Source: DTU052 sp050951725
Lineage (GTDB): Bacteria; Bacillota; Syntrophomonadia; Syntrophomonadales; DTU052
Length of the DNA: 64,000 bases
Assembly: GCA_050951725.1 (NCBI GenBank)
Contig: JBMNJO010000012.1
Location: 496,001 to 560,000, forward strand
Direction of reading: 5' to 3'
Position 1 is the first letter of the stretch. Each line of letters opens with the position of its first letter. Position numbers and translations under genes: made by a program. The notes under the pieces were generated by a model that ran no database searches, was not told the origin of the DNA, and saw only the letters and a list, made by a program, of their open reading frames with translations. This document shows, one piece after another, positions 44,563 through 54,179 of this stretch.

Positions 44563-45249
44563 ATGACCGAACTTGCAGGAAACATACAAATAGTTCGAGA
44601 AAAGGTCAGAAAAGCTGCCATACGGGCGGGAACCGACCCCAACGCTATTTGCCTGGTGGCGGTAAGTAAAACGGCAGGACCGGAGGAGATTGGTGTTGCC
44701 TGTCAAAACGGAATAACTGACTTTGGAGAAAACCGGGTACAGGACTTATTACGAAAGCAATCTGAGTATCCACAGGCGAAATGGCATATGATAGGCCACC
44801 TTCAGACTAATAAGGTTAAGGACATAGTTGGGCGGGTCTGTCTTATCCATTCACTGGACAGATGGGAACTGGCAGAGTATATTGAGAGAAGGGCCGAAAG
44901 GGAAGGAGTCGTAGTCCCCGCCCTGTTACAGGTTAATGTCTCAGGTGAGAAGTCCAAAGGTGGGGTAACGCCCTCTGAAGTGCCGGATTTTCTCACTGCG
45001 ATCGACCGGTTTAATCATCTCCAGATACAGGGATTGATGACTATGGCCCCTGAAGTGGATGATCCGGAAGAAACCAGACCTGTGTTCAAGGAACTGCGTA
45101 AGATATTCGATATAACCAAGAAGCAGAACTACCCGCACGTGGAGATGTGTTATCTTTCCATGGGAATGACGCAGGACTTTGAAGTGGCGATCGAAGAAGG
45201 GGCAAATATGGTTCGGGTCGGCCGGGCACTGTTTGGCCCCAGATTGTAA
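44563..45249 (+). CDS. ylmE: PLP homeostasis protein YggS/YlmE
   Basis: A 228-residue pyridoxal-phosphate-binding protein with an alanine-racemase-like barrel. The N-terminal LVAVSKTAGPEEI carries the PLP lysine, followed by FGENRVQDLLRK, WHMIGHLQTNKVK and the C-terminal LSMGMTQDFEVAIEEG. The family controls cellular PLP and amino-acid balance. AGGAGG is well spaced from ATG 44563, and sepF follows after 15 bases. Confidence 0.94.
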   Translation: MTELAGNIQIVREKVRKAAIRAGTDPNAICLVAVSKTAGPEEIGVACQNGITDFGENRVQDLLRKQSEYPQAKWHMIGHLQTNKVKDIVGRVCLIHSLDRWELAEYIERRAEREGVVVPALLQVNVSGEKSKGGVTPSEVPDFLTAIDRFNHLQIQGLMTMAPEVDDPEETRPVFKELRKIFDITKKQNYPHVEMCYLSMGMTQDFEVAIEEGANMVRVGRALFGPRL

Positions 45250-45263
45250 GGAGGGTTAAGAGA

Positions 45264-45698
45264 GTGGGTTTCGTTAATAAGGTATGGCAATGGCTGGGTG
45301 TTGCAGACGTCGAAGAGGAGGAAACTCCAAGTCTACCGATTGTGGACAATCGAGACCTGAACCGTAAGGCCAACCTGGTAAGCCTTCAGGGAGCCAAAAC
45401 AGTAAGAGTGGTTGTTAGTGAACCGACCACATTCGAAGAGGCTCAGGAACTGGCTGATAGCCTGAAAAACCGGAGACAGGTGGTACTGAACCTGAACAGT
45501 ACTGAAGCCACTGTCGCACGACGAATAATTGACTTCCTTAGCGGGACAACCTATGCCCTGGATGGCCAGACTCAGAAATTAGGGGAAAGCATTTTTCTCT
45601 TTGCCCCCAGCAATGTTGAAATCTCCCGGGAACCGAGGACGCTTCTCCGGAGTTCTTTTACATACGCGAAAGGTAATGTTTTTGGGAGAGAAGAATAA
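45264..45698 (+). CDS. sepF: cell-division protein SepF
   Basis: A 144-residue FtsZ-binding, membrane-associated division protein. The N-terminal helix MGFVNKVWQWLG is the membrane anchor; the acidic linker is followed by the SepF core (VVLNLNSTEATVARRIIDF, then FLSGTTYAL). The GTG start at 45264 has GGAGGG upstream. Its stop shares one base with the proC start. Confidence 0.94.
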   Translation: MGFVNKVWQWLGVADVEEEETPSLPIVDNRDLNRKANLVSLQGAKTVRVVVSEPTTFEEAQELADSLKNRRQVVLNLNSTEATVARRIIDFLSGTTYALDGQTQKLGESIFLFAPSNVEISREPRTLLRSSFTYAKGNVFGREE

Positions 45699-46501
45699 TG
45701 AATGTGGGTATGACACTGGGCTTTATTGGCTGTGGCCAAATGGCCCGGGCCCTGTTAGTCGGCTTTATCCGACATCCGGAACTACTGACATCAATTAGTC
45801 TGTTCGATATTGATACAGCCAAAGCTCAGGCTCTGGCTCAGGACTTTGGGGCGAAGGTGGCCGATTCCGGATGTTCCCTGGCAGAGGAAGTAGATGTTGT
45901 AGTGCTGGCGGTTAAACCGCCGCAGATAAAAACAGTTTTGCGAGAAATATCAGAAGTTCTCAACGCGGACCAGGTGGTAGTATCCATAGCTGCTGGAGTT
46001 ACTATGAACAGCATATGTCAGGAAATTGACCCCCAGGTGCCAGTGGTGCGGGTAATGCCCAATGTTCCCTGTTTAATTGGACAAGGTGTGATGGGCTTGT
46101 CTTTTAGTGACTCGGTAAGGCCTGACAAGCAAAAGGTAATCTTGGAGCTGTTCTCCACCGTAGGTTTGGTTGAATCAATACCCGAAGAGTATATGGATGC
46201 TGTCACAGCGGTATCGGGTAGTGGTCCAGCCTTTGTTTTCCTGGTCGCGGAAGCCCTGACCGATGCAGCGGTGGAGGTTGGTCTGCCGCGGGATCTGGCG
46301 CGGCGCCTGGTTAACCAGACCCTGATTGGTTCCTCGATCATGATGCAGGAAAGCGGTGAGCATCCAGCGGTATTGCGGGAGCGGGTTACATCTCCCGGTG
46401 GTACCACCATCGCCGGTATAAGGGCCTTGGAAAGCAGAGGAGTCAGATCGGCCTTCTTTGAGGCGGTAAGGGAAGCCTGTCAGAGGTCTGCGAAACTATA
46501 A
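45698..46501 (+). CDS. proC: pyrroline-5-carboxylate reductase
   Basis: NAD(P)H-dependent final step of proline synthesis. The 267-residue protein has a Rossmann motif (LGFIGCGQMARALL, about 7-20), VVLAVKPPQ, and the signature block AVTAVSGSGPAFVF plus SPGGTTIAGIRALE. It overlaps sepF by one base (TAATG), the standard order in this Firmicute operon. Confidence 0.96.
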   Translation: MNVGMTLGFIGCGQMARALLVGFIRHPELLTSISLFDIDTAKAQALAQDFGAKVADSGCSLAEEVDVVVLAVKPPQIKTVLREISEVLNADQVVVSIAAGVTMNSICQEIDPQVPVVRVMPNVPCLIGQGVMGLSFSDSVRPDKQKVILELFSTVGLVESIPEEYMDAVTAVSGSGPAFVFLVAEALTDAAVEVGLPRDLARRLVNQTLIGSSIMMQESGEHPAVLRERVTSPGGTTIAGIRALESRGVRSAFFEAVREACQRSAKL

Positions 46502-46526
46502 TTGGTGTAGGGGATGAGGTGAAACT

Positions 46527-46787
46527 ATGGTTATCTATGATATTGTGGGCCTGGCCTTTGAAGTGATGATGTGGCTGATCGTTATCAGGTGTATCCTGTC
46601 TTTCGTCAGACACAACCCCTATCAACCAATTATCCGGTTTATTTATGATATAACTGAGCCGATAATGGCCCCATTCCGTCGCTTATTACCAACCGCCGGA
46701 GGGATTGATTTTTCTCCGATAGTTGTATGGATGGTTCTGATGCTGCTGCGAAATCTGGTGCTTGGCATTCTGAAGGCAGTCTTGTAG
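46527..46787 (+). CDS. YggT-family membrane protein
   Basis: An 86-residue protein with two hydrophobic segments (about 5-25 and 62-84) and the YggT signature NPYQPIIRFIYDITEPIMAPFRRLLP between them. Found beside sepF-proC-divIVA in many Firmicutes; linked to division or ion homeostasis by context, with no defined reaction. GAGGTG precedes ATG 46527. Confidence 0.9.
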   Translation: MVIYDIVGLAFEVMMWLIVIRCILSFVRHNPYQPIIRFIYDITEPIMAPFRRLLPTAGGIDFSPIVVWMVLMLLRNLVLGILKAVL

Positions 46788-46878
46788 ATCTGCAGCCATA
46801 CACAGCAGCTATCAGCTATGCTTGAACCCCAGAGGCACTTTATTTATATACTTTTGAAACGGTCAGGAGATAGAGTAT

Positions 46879-48768
46879 ATGCATGTTGATTGCAAAACTG
46901 AATTACTCGCACCGGCTGGCAAGTGGTCGGTTTTAAGGGAGGTCATCAATGCCGGAGCGGATGCGGTTTACTTGGGAGGTAAAAGGTTCAACATGCGCCT
47001 TTTGCGTCCTGATTTTAATTTTTCCGACCAGGAAATCAGGGATGCGGCAGCCCTGTGCCATGATAGAGGCGTCAGCCTCTATGTAACGTTGAATAACCTC
47101 TATTATGAACATGAGTTAGCCGAACTGAATGACTACCTTGGTTTCCTGAAAGATGCCCAGGTGGATGCGGTTATCATTCAAGACCTCGCCTTGATCGGTC
47201 ATTGCCGGAGACTGGGGATCGCGGCGCATGCCAGCGTTCAAATGGGAGTAAATAATCTGGAAACAGTAAGGGTCCTTGAAGAAAACGGCTGCCGCCGGGT
47301 AATACTATCAAAAAACCTTTCTTTGCAAGAAATTGAGGAAATCAAGAATAACAGCAGTCTGGGACTTGAGTATTTTGTCCACGGCGACCTTTGTATAGCT
47401 CATGCCGGACAGTGCTTTATGTCAGGGCTGCTCTTTGCTGAGAGCGGCAATCGCGGTCAATGCCGTAAACCCTGCCGCTGGGTGTATGATCTGGAGGGTA
47501 AATCATCAGGAGTTGTTGCCGAAAACAAACACCTTTTGGCCTGCAAGGATCTTTGTCTTTATCATGCGATACCAGAGCTCATCCAGGCCGGGGTGACGTC
47601 CTTCAAGATAGAAGGACGTATGCGTGAAGCGCAGTACCTGAGCTTGTTGGTATCCACCTACCGAAAAGCCATCGACAGATACCTAAACGAATCACGATAT
47701 CCGCAATCTGATGATCCTGAATGGAAGAACCTTTACCAGCAAAGGGTTCGTGATTTTTGCACCGGCAGCCTTTACGGCTCTCCCGTTGCCAATGATATCG
47801 GCCTTTCTGGAGAGCGGGAACCCCGATTTCCGACGGCTCCCCAGGAGCTGACCCGACTGGGTAAGCAGGATTACAGAGAATGGAGTGGTGATAGAAAACA
47901 GCTTGACCTGTCAGTAAAGGTTGACAGTCGGGATGGCATGAGGGTGGCCCTGGAACGGGGAGTGCAAACCATCGTAGTTCCGGGGACGCTTTATCACAAC
48001 CAGCATGGTTTCTCATCGTTGCAGGAGATTGAATCGGCATTAAAAGAGGCAAACGGTGCCGGGGTCAGGGTAGTCTTGGAATTCCCCCGCATTATTACCG
48101 TCAATGATCGCCATCAGGCTGAATACCTCTGGGAACTGGTCAAGGCGGGTACGGTTAATGAAGTAATGGTCCATGATCCTGGTTCACTCTCCCTGGCGTC
48201 GCAAATGGGGATCAAAGCAGGAGCCGGATACGGGCTTAACCTGGCTAACAGCAGTGCGGTTAATCAAGTTAGGAAATGGGGCGCCCTTTGGGCCTGTCCC
48301 TCGCTGGAGATCAGTAAAAATGACCTGCAAAGCATGGCGCATGCTTCTCCATTGCCTTTGGAGGTTTTGGTTCACGGGCCGCTGTGCGGCATGATCAGTG
48401 ATTACTGCCTGATTGGTTCGATTGACACCAGCGAAAAACAAGGCTGTACCTCTCCTTGTGAGCGCGACAGTTTCTGGCTCATCGATGACCGAGGGCAGAA
48501 GTATCCACTTCAATCTGATGACCGGTGTCGCTGTCATATATATCATCCCCTGGAGATGTCTCTGTTTACAGAGCTGCCCTGGTTAGCCGAAAGAGTATCA
48601 TCGGTAAGAATCGAAGACAACGGGTATCCTTCGGATTTACTGGGTCAGGTCATTGACATATATCAGGCAGCACTTAAGGATATAAGCAGAGGGGTGTGGA
48701 ATCAGCAATCACAATATGCCCGGCTGCTGAAACTGTTTCCCAATGGTTTGACCAAGGGTCCACACTAA
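46879..48768 (+). CDS. U32-family peptidase-like protein
   Basis: A 629-residue U32 protein. The N-terminal barrel shows ELLAPAGKWSVLREVINAGADAVY, VHGDLCIAHAGQC, and the cysteine-rich GNRGQCRKPCRW with later FKIEGRMRE; a C-terminal extension contains a further Cys cluster. Relatives (RlhA, TrhP) hydroxylate RNA with prephenate and Fe-S cofactors, while older annotation calls them collagenase-like. RNA modification is the more likely role but is inferred from family. Insertion between yggT and divIVA replaces the usual ylmH position. Confidence 0.85.
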   Translation: MHVDCKTELLAPAGKWSVLREVINAGADAVYLGGKRFNMRLLRPDFNFSDQEIRDAAALCHDRGVSLYVTLNNLYYEHELAELNDYLGFLKDAQVDAVIIQDLALIGHCRRLGIAAHASVQMGVNNLETVRVLEENGCRRVILSKNLSLQEIEEIKNNSSLGLEYFVHGDLCIAHAGQCFMSGLLFAESGNRGQCRKPCRWVYDLEGKSSGVVAENKHLLACKDLCLYHAIPELIQAGVTSFKIEGRMREAQYLSLLVSTYRKAIDRYLNESRYPQSDDPEWKNLYQQRVRDFCTGSLYGSPVANDIGLSGEREPRFPTAPQELTRLGKQDYREWSGDRKQLDLSVKVDSRDGMRVALERGVQTIVVPGTLYHNQHGFSSLQEIESALKEANGAGVRVVLEFPRIITVNDRHQAEYLWELVKAGTVNEVMVHDPGSLSLASQMGIKAGAGYGLNLANSSAVNQVRKWGALWACPSLEISKNDLQSMAHASPLPLEVLVHGPLCGMISDYCLIGSIDTSEKQGCTSPCERDSFWLIDDRGQKYPLQSDDRCRCHIYHPLEMSLFTELPWLAERVSSVRIEDNGYPSDLLGQVIDIYQAALKDISRGVWNQQSQYARLLKLFPNGLTKGPH

Positions 48769-48811
48769 ACTGAATCTTAACCCTGAATTTAAGTATGAAA
48801 GGGGGACAACC

Positions 48812-49291
48812 ATGATTTCGCCGATTGAGGTTAGGAGAAGAGACTTTAGCCGCAGCCTCAGAGGATACAGCCGGGAAGAGGTGGATTCTTTTCTAAGCGG
48901 TGTTTCCGACGAGTTTGAAAGGCTTTACCGGGAGAACGCTGAACTGAAAGAGGCAGTTCAGAGAGCAGAGCTGGATATGGCAAAGTACAAAAAGCTTGAG
49001 GAAACTCTTAACCAGACTCTGTTATTAGCCCAACAGACCGCCGATGAAATCCGGGCTAACGCTCACAAAGAGGCCGAGATGCTGGTGGAAGGTGCCCGTC
49101 AAAAAATAAAAGAAACCTTTGCCGCCTATGAGGAGATACTCAAAAGGTTAAATGTTTACCGCACCGAGATCAAATCATATATTAACTCCCAGGTAGAGTT
49201 TATGGACCGCCACGACAAAAGAGTGGAGGAGTTAACCGCTTTCTTTTACAGCAAAGACACCAAAGAATTGCTGGAGAAGGGTGGCCTGTAA
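48812..49291 (+). CDS. divIVA: DivIVA-domain division/polarity protein
   Basis: A 159-residue, mostly coiled-coil protein. The N-terminal membrane-curvature domain reads SPIEVRRRDFSRSLRGYSREEVDSFL, followed by heptad-rich helices (about 30-140). It localises to negatively curved membrane at septa and poles. GGGGG lies eight bases before ATG 48812. It keeps the sepF-proC-yggT-divIVA order despite the intervening U32 gene. Confidence 0.92.
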   Translation: MISPIEVRRRDFSRSLRGYSREEVDSFLSGVSDEFERLYRENAELKEAVQRAELDMAKYKKLEETLNQTLLLAQQTADEIRANAHKEAEMLVEGARQKIKETFAAYEEILKRLNVYRTEIKSYINSQVEFMDRHDKRVEELTAFFYSKDTKELLEKGGL

Positions 49292-49293
49292 AA

Positions 49294-49584
49294 TTGTCTA
49301 TCTCGGAATGGGATGACGGGGTACGTCTGGAGGTCAAGGTACAACCACGCTCATCACGGAATGAAGTGCTTGGTTTTCAACAAGGAGTACTCAAGGTAAA
49401 ATTGACCGCTCCCCCGGTCGAGGGAGAGGCCAATCAGGCTTTAATCTCCTTTCTGGCAGAGACTATGGGCATCGCCAAGAGAAATGTGGTAATCCTTCGC
49501 GGAGAGACGTCCCGGTTGAAACTGGTGGGAATCCATGGAGTGTCGCTGGCCCAGGCCGAGAGTAGTCTCAACAAACGCAAATAG
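49294..49584 (+). CDS. DUF167 (YggU) family protein
   Basis: A 96-residue protein with the DUF167 pattern LEVKVQPRSSRNEVLGF and LKVKLTAPPVEGEANQALI. Function is unknown. The TTG start at 49294 is two bases after the divIVA stop; an AAGGGTGG ribosome site lies inside the end of divIVA. Confidence 0.9.
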   Translation: MSISEWDDGVRLEVKVQPRSSRNEVLGFQQGVLKVKLTAPPVEGEANQALISFLAETMGIAKRNVVILRGETSRLKLVGIHGVSLAQAESSLNKRK

Positions 49585-49667
49585 CGGGACCAGCCTAAAA
49601 GCGAGAATAGTAAACAGATTACATAATAAAATCCGGATTACGGCATCGAATAAAAGAGGTATACACT

Positions 49668-50303
49668 TTGACAGGCCAGGAAAAACGAGTTAAAGAAGTC
49701 CTGAATATATTGCAAAAGGAGTTTCCCCAGGCTGGAACGCGCTTAAAATGGAATAGTGTTTTTGAGCTGCTTGTTGCTACCATCCTGTCGGCCCAAACCA
49801 CCGATGATCAGGTGAATCGCATAACCGGTTCACTTTTTAAGACGTATAATCAACCCCGGGATTTCGCATCTCTTACCCCCGAACAGTTGGAACCATGGAT
49901 CAAAGGGTGCGGACTGTATCGAAACAAAGCCCGTTTCATTATTGAGGCATCGCGGGTTATTATAGATCGTTTTGCGGGACAGGTCCCGGATACCCTGGAA
50001 GAACTTATGGAGCTGCCGGGAGTGGGACGAAAGACCGCCAATGTAATCCTTAGCGTAGGCTTTGGCAAACCCGGATTGGCAGTAGACACTCACGTACAAA
50101 GAGTGGCTTCCAGACTTGGGTTTACTGATAGCGCTAACCCGGAACACACTGAGCAAAGGCTAAAGAGTATGATCAAGCCGCGTGACTGGGGTCGGGCACA
50201 TCATCTTTTTATCTGGCATGGGCGACGCCATTGTCAGGCTAGAAAACCAAAGTGCTCGCAGTGCCCATTATCAGGGCTCTGCCCTGAAAACAAGACTATC
50301 TAG
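49668..50303 (+). CDS. nth: endonuclease III
   Basis: DNA glycosylase/AP lyase removing oxidised pyrimidines in base-excision repair. The 211-residue protein has the helix-hairpin-helix LPGVGRKTAN with catalytic Lys122, Asp140 in VDTHVQR, and the [4Fe-4S] loop CX6CX2CX5C at the C-terminus. The start is TTG 49668 with AGAGG upstream. A 530-base non-coding region follows. Confidence 0.96.
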   Translation: MTGQEKRVKEVLNILQKEFPQAGTRLKWNSVFELLVATILSAQTTDDQVNRITGSLFKTYNQPRDFASLTPEQLEPWIKGCGLYRNKARFIIEASRVIIDRFAGQVPDTLEELMELPGVGRKTANVILSVGFGKPGLAVDTHVQRVASRLGFTDSANPEHTEQRLKSMIKPRDWGRAHHLFIWHGRRHCQARKPKCSQCPLSGLCPENKTI

Positions 50304-50497
50304 GCCTTTATTCCCCCGCGAAAAGCAATAAAATGGTAAGTGTAAATGCATAAATATTTCGCCGCCGGACTGACCATCTTCGTGTTTCACGGCAAAAGGG
50401 GTACCGAGCGGAACGGAAATGGAAGGCTCAAAGTTGGAAGTGGGACCGCATCAAACAGCATAGTTTAGGGTTTTTGCAGGTGAGTCGGATTTCCAAG
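50304..50497 (+). other. unassigned intergenic stretch before the ileS leader
   Basis: About 190 bases after nth without a credible open reading frame. A loose GCCG/CGGC pairing (about 50357-50386) is the only structure seen, with no U-run. No known riboswitch was recognised. Confidence 0.4.
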
Positions 50498-50526
50498 TTG
50501 TATCACGACGACTAATATGTTAATAT
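50498..50526 (+). promoter_or_regulatory. sigma-A promoter of the ileS leader
   Basis: TTGTAT (50498-50503) and TAATAT (50521-50526) are 17 bp apart and lie about 35 bases ahead of the T-box K-turn motif. Confidence 0.6.
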
Positions 50527-50554
50527 GAACGATCAGAACAACTTAAATATTGAT

Positions 50555-50802
50555 GAAATAGCGATGAAAGGGACCGTAACATCTCTGGTGGTAACAAGCG
50601 AGTCTGGGATGGTGAAAGCCAGGCCTAAGCCATGATGTTGAATAGATCACCCTGGAGCCTTTAACCGAACCTGGACCGTGTTTCACAGCCAGCAGTAGGC
50701 TTAAACGGCTAATCTCCGTTATCGGATACCGGAGTGAACTGTGTTAAGTAGGGTGGTACCGCGGAAGAATACCTTTCGTCCCTGGGGATGAAAGGTTTTT
50801 TA
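50555..50802 (+). ncRNA. T-box leader of ileS, Ile (AUC) specifier
   Basis: A K-turn GATGA near 50562 opens stem I. Helices are 50570-50572/50650-50652 below and 50578-50583/50634-50639 above. The 3' side of the specifier loop reads GAATAGATCA (50640-50649), giving AUC at 50646-50648 followed by A. T-box motif AGGGTGGTACCGCGG at 50750-50764; terminator stem 50771-50777/50790-50796 with T6. Uncharged tRNA-Ile should favour the antiterminator and ileS expression. Confidence 0.92.
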
Positions 50803-50834
50803 GATTTGAAAGCGCTATGTTAAGGAGTGTTAGT

Positions 50835-53621
50835 ATGGCTAAAGGAAAGTACGATCACACGATTAACCTGATGAAAACGGATTTTCCCATGAGAGCAAAC
50901 CTTCCTGAAAGAGAACCAGAGATACTGAAACTGTGGGAGGACCTTGATATCTATCACCGGGTTCAGGAGCTGAACCAGGGCCATCCCAAGTTTATCCTGC
51001 ACGACGGACCTCCGTATGCCAACGGACATATTCACTTAGGACATGCCCTGAACAAGGTCCTGAAGGATATCATAGTAAAGTTTCACACGGCGACCGGTTA
51101 TGATGCTCCCTATGTTCCAGGATGGGATACCCATGGTCTCCCTATTGAACAGCAGGCTATCAAGGCCCTGGGTATTGACCGGCACCGCACCGATATCGTG
51201 GAGTTCAGACGGTACTGCCGGGACTACGCGCTGAAATTTATGGATATCCAGCGCCAGGAGTTCAAGCGGCTGGGTGTAAGGGGTGATTGGGACAATCCAT
51301 ACGTGACCCTGAAACCCGAGTTTGAGGCCACCCAGATCGGAGTGTTTGGGGAGATGGCCAAGAGGGGCTACATTTATAAAGGGCTGAAAAGCGTTTACTG
51401 GTGTTGTGACTGTGAAACGGCTCTCGCTGAAGCCGAAATTGAATACGCTGATAAGCAGTCTGACTCTGTATATGTCAAGTTCCCCTTTAAGGATTCTAAC
51501 GACCTCTTTCCGGTCGAAGACACTTATATAATAATCTGGACCACCACTCCCTGGACCCTGCCCGCCAATACCGGGATCTGTCTCCATCCGGACTTTGATT
51601 ATGTTTTGGTGGAGGTCAACCAGGAGAAGTATGTGGTGGCTCAGGAACTGCTGGAAAAGGTGGCTCCCGAGTTCGGCTGGTCTGATTACCAGATTAGAAC
51701 CAAATTCAAAGGCCGGGAACTGGAGGAAGCCGTCTGCCGGCATCCCTTTATTGACCGGGATTCCATCGTCATCTGCGGGGAACATGTCACCCTTGAGCAG
51801 GGGACCGGTTGCGTGCATACCGCACCCGGACATGGTGCTGAGGACTTTGAGATCAGCAAGGTCTATGGTTTACCTGTTATCTCGCCCCTGAACGGCAAAG
51901 GGGTATTCACCGAAGAAGGCGGGAAGTATGAGGGACTGTTCTGTCATGATGCCAACCCGGTTATCATAAAGGACCTCACTGACACGAACATGCTGCTGGC
52001 AGTTGACCGCATCAGCCACCAGTACCCCCATTGCTGGAGATGCAAGGAACCCATTGTATTCCGGGCCACTGAACAGTGGTTTGCCTCGATTGACAACTTC
52101 CGCCAGGATATACTGGAGAATATAGACCAGGTTAAGTGGATACCGGGTTGGGGAAGAGACCGCATCTACAATATGATCCAGGACCGCGGGGACTGGTGCA
52201 TCTCCCGCCAGCGTACCTGGGGGGTGCCGATTCCGATTTTCTACTGTGATTCCTGTGGCAAAACCATAATAAATGACGAGACTATAAGTCATCTTCAGGA
52301 GATATTTGCAAGCGAAGGCAGTGAAGCCTGGTTTGCCCGGTCAGCTGCCGAGTTGGTGCCGCCGGGGTTTGTCTGTCCTGACTGCCAGGGTGCGAGTTTT
52401 ACCAAGGAAACTGACACCATGGACGTCTGGTTTGACTCGGGGTCCAGTCATCTGGCGGTTCTGGAGAACAGGCCGGAGCTTCGCTGGCCGGCTGATCTGT
52501 ATCTGGAAGGGAGTGACCAGCATCGCGGCTGGTTTAATTCTTCCCTCACCACTTCGGTCGCGGTCAGAGGGGCAGCTCCCTATCACAGTGTCCTGACCCA
52601 TGGCTTTCTGGTTGATGAACAAGGGCGTAAGATGTCCAAGAGTATGGGTAATGTAGTTGACCCGCTTAAGCTGGTTAAGGAGCTGGGGGCAGATATATTG
52701 AGGCTGTGGGTCTCATCGGTGGACTACCGCACTGACGTGTCAGCTTCGGATAATATTATGAAGCAGTTGGCGGAAGCATACCGTAAGATCCGCAATACCT
52801 GCCGCTTTATTCTGGGCAACCTCTATGATTTCGATCCCGAAAGGGACCGGGTCCATCCCGAGCAGATGAATGAACTGGACCGCTGGGCCTTGCTGAAGCT
52901 GAACAAGCTGATTTTGCGGGTGACCCGGGCTTACCGCAATTACGAGTTCCACCTGGTATATCATTCAATCCACAATTTCTGTACAGTGGATATGAGCGCC
53001 ATTTACCTGGATATCATCAAGGACCGGCTTTACACCAGCCACCAGGAGAGCCAGGAAAGAAGAGCGGCGCAGACAGTAATGTATGATGTGATTCAATCGT
53101 TGGTAAGGATACTCTCCCCGATTCTGGCTTTTACCAGCGAGGAGATGTGGCGCTATCTCAAACGGGATGGTGACCAGGAAAGTGTACAGCTGGCCGGATG
53201 GCCCTCGGCGGAAGAGAGCACCCAGGATCCGGAACTGGAGGCCAAATGGGAGCGTATCTTCAAGGTGAGAGAGGTTGTAGCCAAGGCCCTGGAAGAGGCG
53301 CGCCGCAGCAAAATAATCGGCCATTCTCTAGGGGCCAGTGTGCAGTTGGTGGTTAGTTCCGATTGGATTAACGACTTGCGGTCAGTTCCTGATCTTGATA
53401 AGATCTTCATAGTCTCCGCAGTTTCTTTGGAATCAGGAGAACCTGAGGACGACGGCTATCTGCAGCTGGAAGAGGTTCCGGGTATCTGGGTCAAGGTCCT
53501 GCAGGCCGAAGGCAGCAAGTGTGAAAGATGCTGGGTTTACGATACCACCGTTGGCGAAGATGAGATGCACCAAACACTATGTAAAAGATGTCTTGATGTC
53601 ATAAGCCAGATGGAAAGTTAA
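50835..53621 (+). CDS. ileS: isoleucyl-tRNA synthetase
   Basis: Charges tRNA-Ile, with editing of valine. A 928-residue class I enzyme with HLGH at 67-70 (PYANGHIHLGH), KMSKS in GRKMSKSMGNVVDP, and a C-terminal zinc finger CERCWVYD...CKRC. The start is ATG 50835 after TAAGGAG; an in-frame ATG at 50817 has no ribosome site. Under control of the T-box immediately upstream. Divisome genes upstream and ileS after divIVA is a conserved Firmicute arrangement. Confidence 0.98.
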   Translation: MAKGKYDHTINLMKTDFPMRANLPEREPEILKLWEDLDIYHRVQELNQGHPKFILHDGPPYANGHIHLGHALNKVLKDIIVKFHTATGYDAPYVPGWDTHGLPIEQQAIKALGIDRHRTDIVEFRRYCRDYALKFMDIQRQEFKRLGVRGDWDNPYVTLKPEFEATQIGVFGEMAKRGYIYKGLKSVYWCCDCETALAEAEIEYADKQSDSVYVKFPFKDSNDLFPVEDTYIIIWTTTPWTLPANTGICLHPDFDYVLVEVNQEKYVVAQELLEKVAPEFGWSDYQIRTKFKGRELEEAVCRHPFIDRDSIVICGEHVTLEQGTGCVHTAPGHGAEDFEISKVYGLPVISPLNGKGVFTEEGGKYEGLFCHDANPVIIKDLTDTNMLLAVDRISHQYPHCWRCKEPIVFRATEQWFASIDNFRQDILENIDQVKWIPGWGRDRIYNMIQDRGDWCISRQRTWGVPIPIFYCDSCGKTIINDETISHLQEIFASEGSEAWFARSAAELVPPGFVCPDCQGASFTKETDTMDVWFDSGSSHLAVLENRPELRWPADLYLEGSDQHRGWFNSSLTTSVAVRGAAPYHSVLTHGFLVDEQGRKMSKSMGNVVDPLKLVKELGADILRLWVSSVDYRTDVSASDNIMKQLAEAYRKIRNTCRFILGNLYDFDPERDRVHPEQMNELDRWALLKLNKLILRVTRAYRNYEFHLVYHSIHNFCTVDMSAIYLDIIKDRLYTSHQESQERRAAQTVMYDVIQSLVRILSPILAFTSEEMWRYLKRDGDQESVQLAGWPSAEESTQDPELEAKWERIFKVREVVAKALEEARRSKIIGHSLGASVQLVVSSDWINDLRSVPDLDKIFIVSAVSLESGEPEDDGYLQLEEVPGIWVKVLQAEGSKCERCWVYDTTVGEDEMHQTLCKRCLDVISQMES

Positions 53622-53739
53622 TCCCTTGCAAAGTCTGGTGTCGGGTATTTATCATTCAAACTAAGGAAACATTACTTTCGGCAGGGGAATCATAGTTGAT
53701 CCCCGGTTACGATCTTGGTTGCCGGTGATTGGGGGAGGT

Positions 53740-54030
53740 ATGACCGTGAATGAAGACGGGCAGAGGTTGATTATCACTGTAATTGGGCATGACCGCATTG
53801 GGATAATTGCGGCCATTTCACAGATTTTGGCGGCAGCGCATATCAACATCCTGGATATCAACCAGACCATTATGCAGGGTTTTTTTACTATGATTATGAT
53901 TGTTGACGCCAAAGAGAGTACCATGGAAATGGCGGATCTGAGCCAGAAGCTGGCGAACAAAGGCGAGGAACTGGGATTGGTGATTACAACCCAACACGAA
54001 GATGTTTTTCGCTATATGCACCGTATTTGA
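53740..54030 (+). CDS. ACT-domain protein, UPF0237 family
   Basis: A single ACT domain (96 residues) opening LIITVIGHDRIGIIAAISQILAAAHINILDI, the UPF0237 signature. It probably binds an amino acid or related ligand. It is followed, after a hairpin, by its near-universal genomic partner UPF0210. GGGGGAGG favours GTG 53746 by spacing, though ATG 53740 is given here. Confidence 0.88.
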   Translation: MTVNEDGQRLIITVIGHDRIGIIAAISQILAAAHINILDINQTIMQGFFTMIMIVDAKESTMEMADLSQKLANKGEELGLVITTQHEDVFRYMHRI

Positions 54031-54082
54031 TCGGCGGAGTAAAATCCCGTCTTGGTGTAAATAAACGTTATATTTTTGATAG

Positions 54083-54104
54083 GGAATCGCTATGAGGCGA
54101 TTCC
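54083..54104 (+). other. 8-bp hairpin between ACT and UPF0210 genes
   Basis: GGAATCGC (54083-54090) pairs with GCGATTCC (54097-54104). No T-run follows, so it is more likely an mRNA stability or pausing element than a terminator. Confidence 0.5.
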
Positions 54105-54179
54105 TTGTGCTAAGAAGAGGTTGACGGATGAATCCATCCGATTATACTGTAGTCTAAATTCGGGAAATGAGGTGGCATT

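Noticed and set aside
51036..51833. 265-codon minus-strand frame opposite ileS
   Set aside because: A shadow of ileS; no start signal or motif, and the sense gene is certain.
54083..54104. hairpin as terminator between the ACT and UPF0210 genes
   Set aside because: No T-run follows the stem, so termination is unlikely; listed as a plain hairpin instead.
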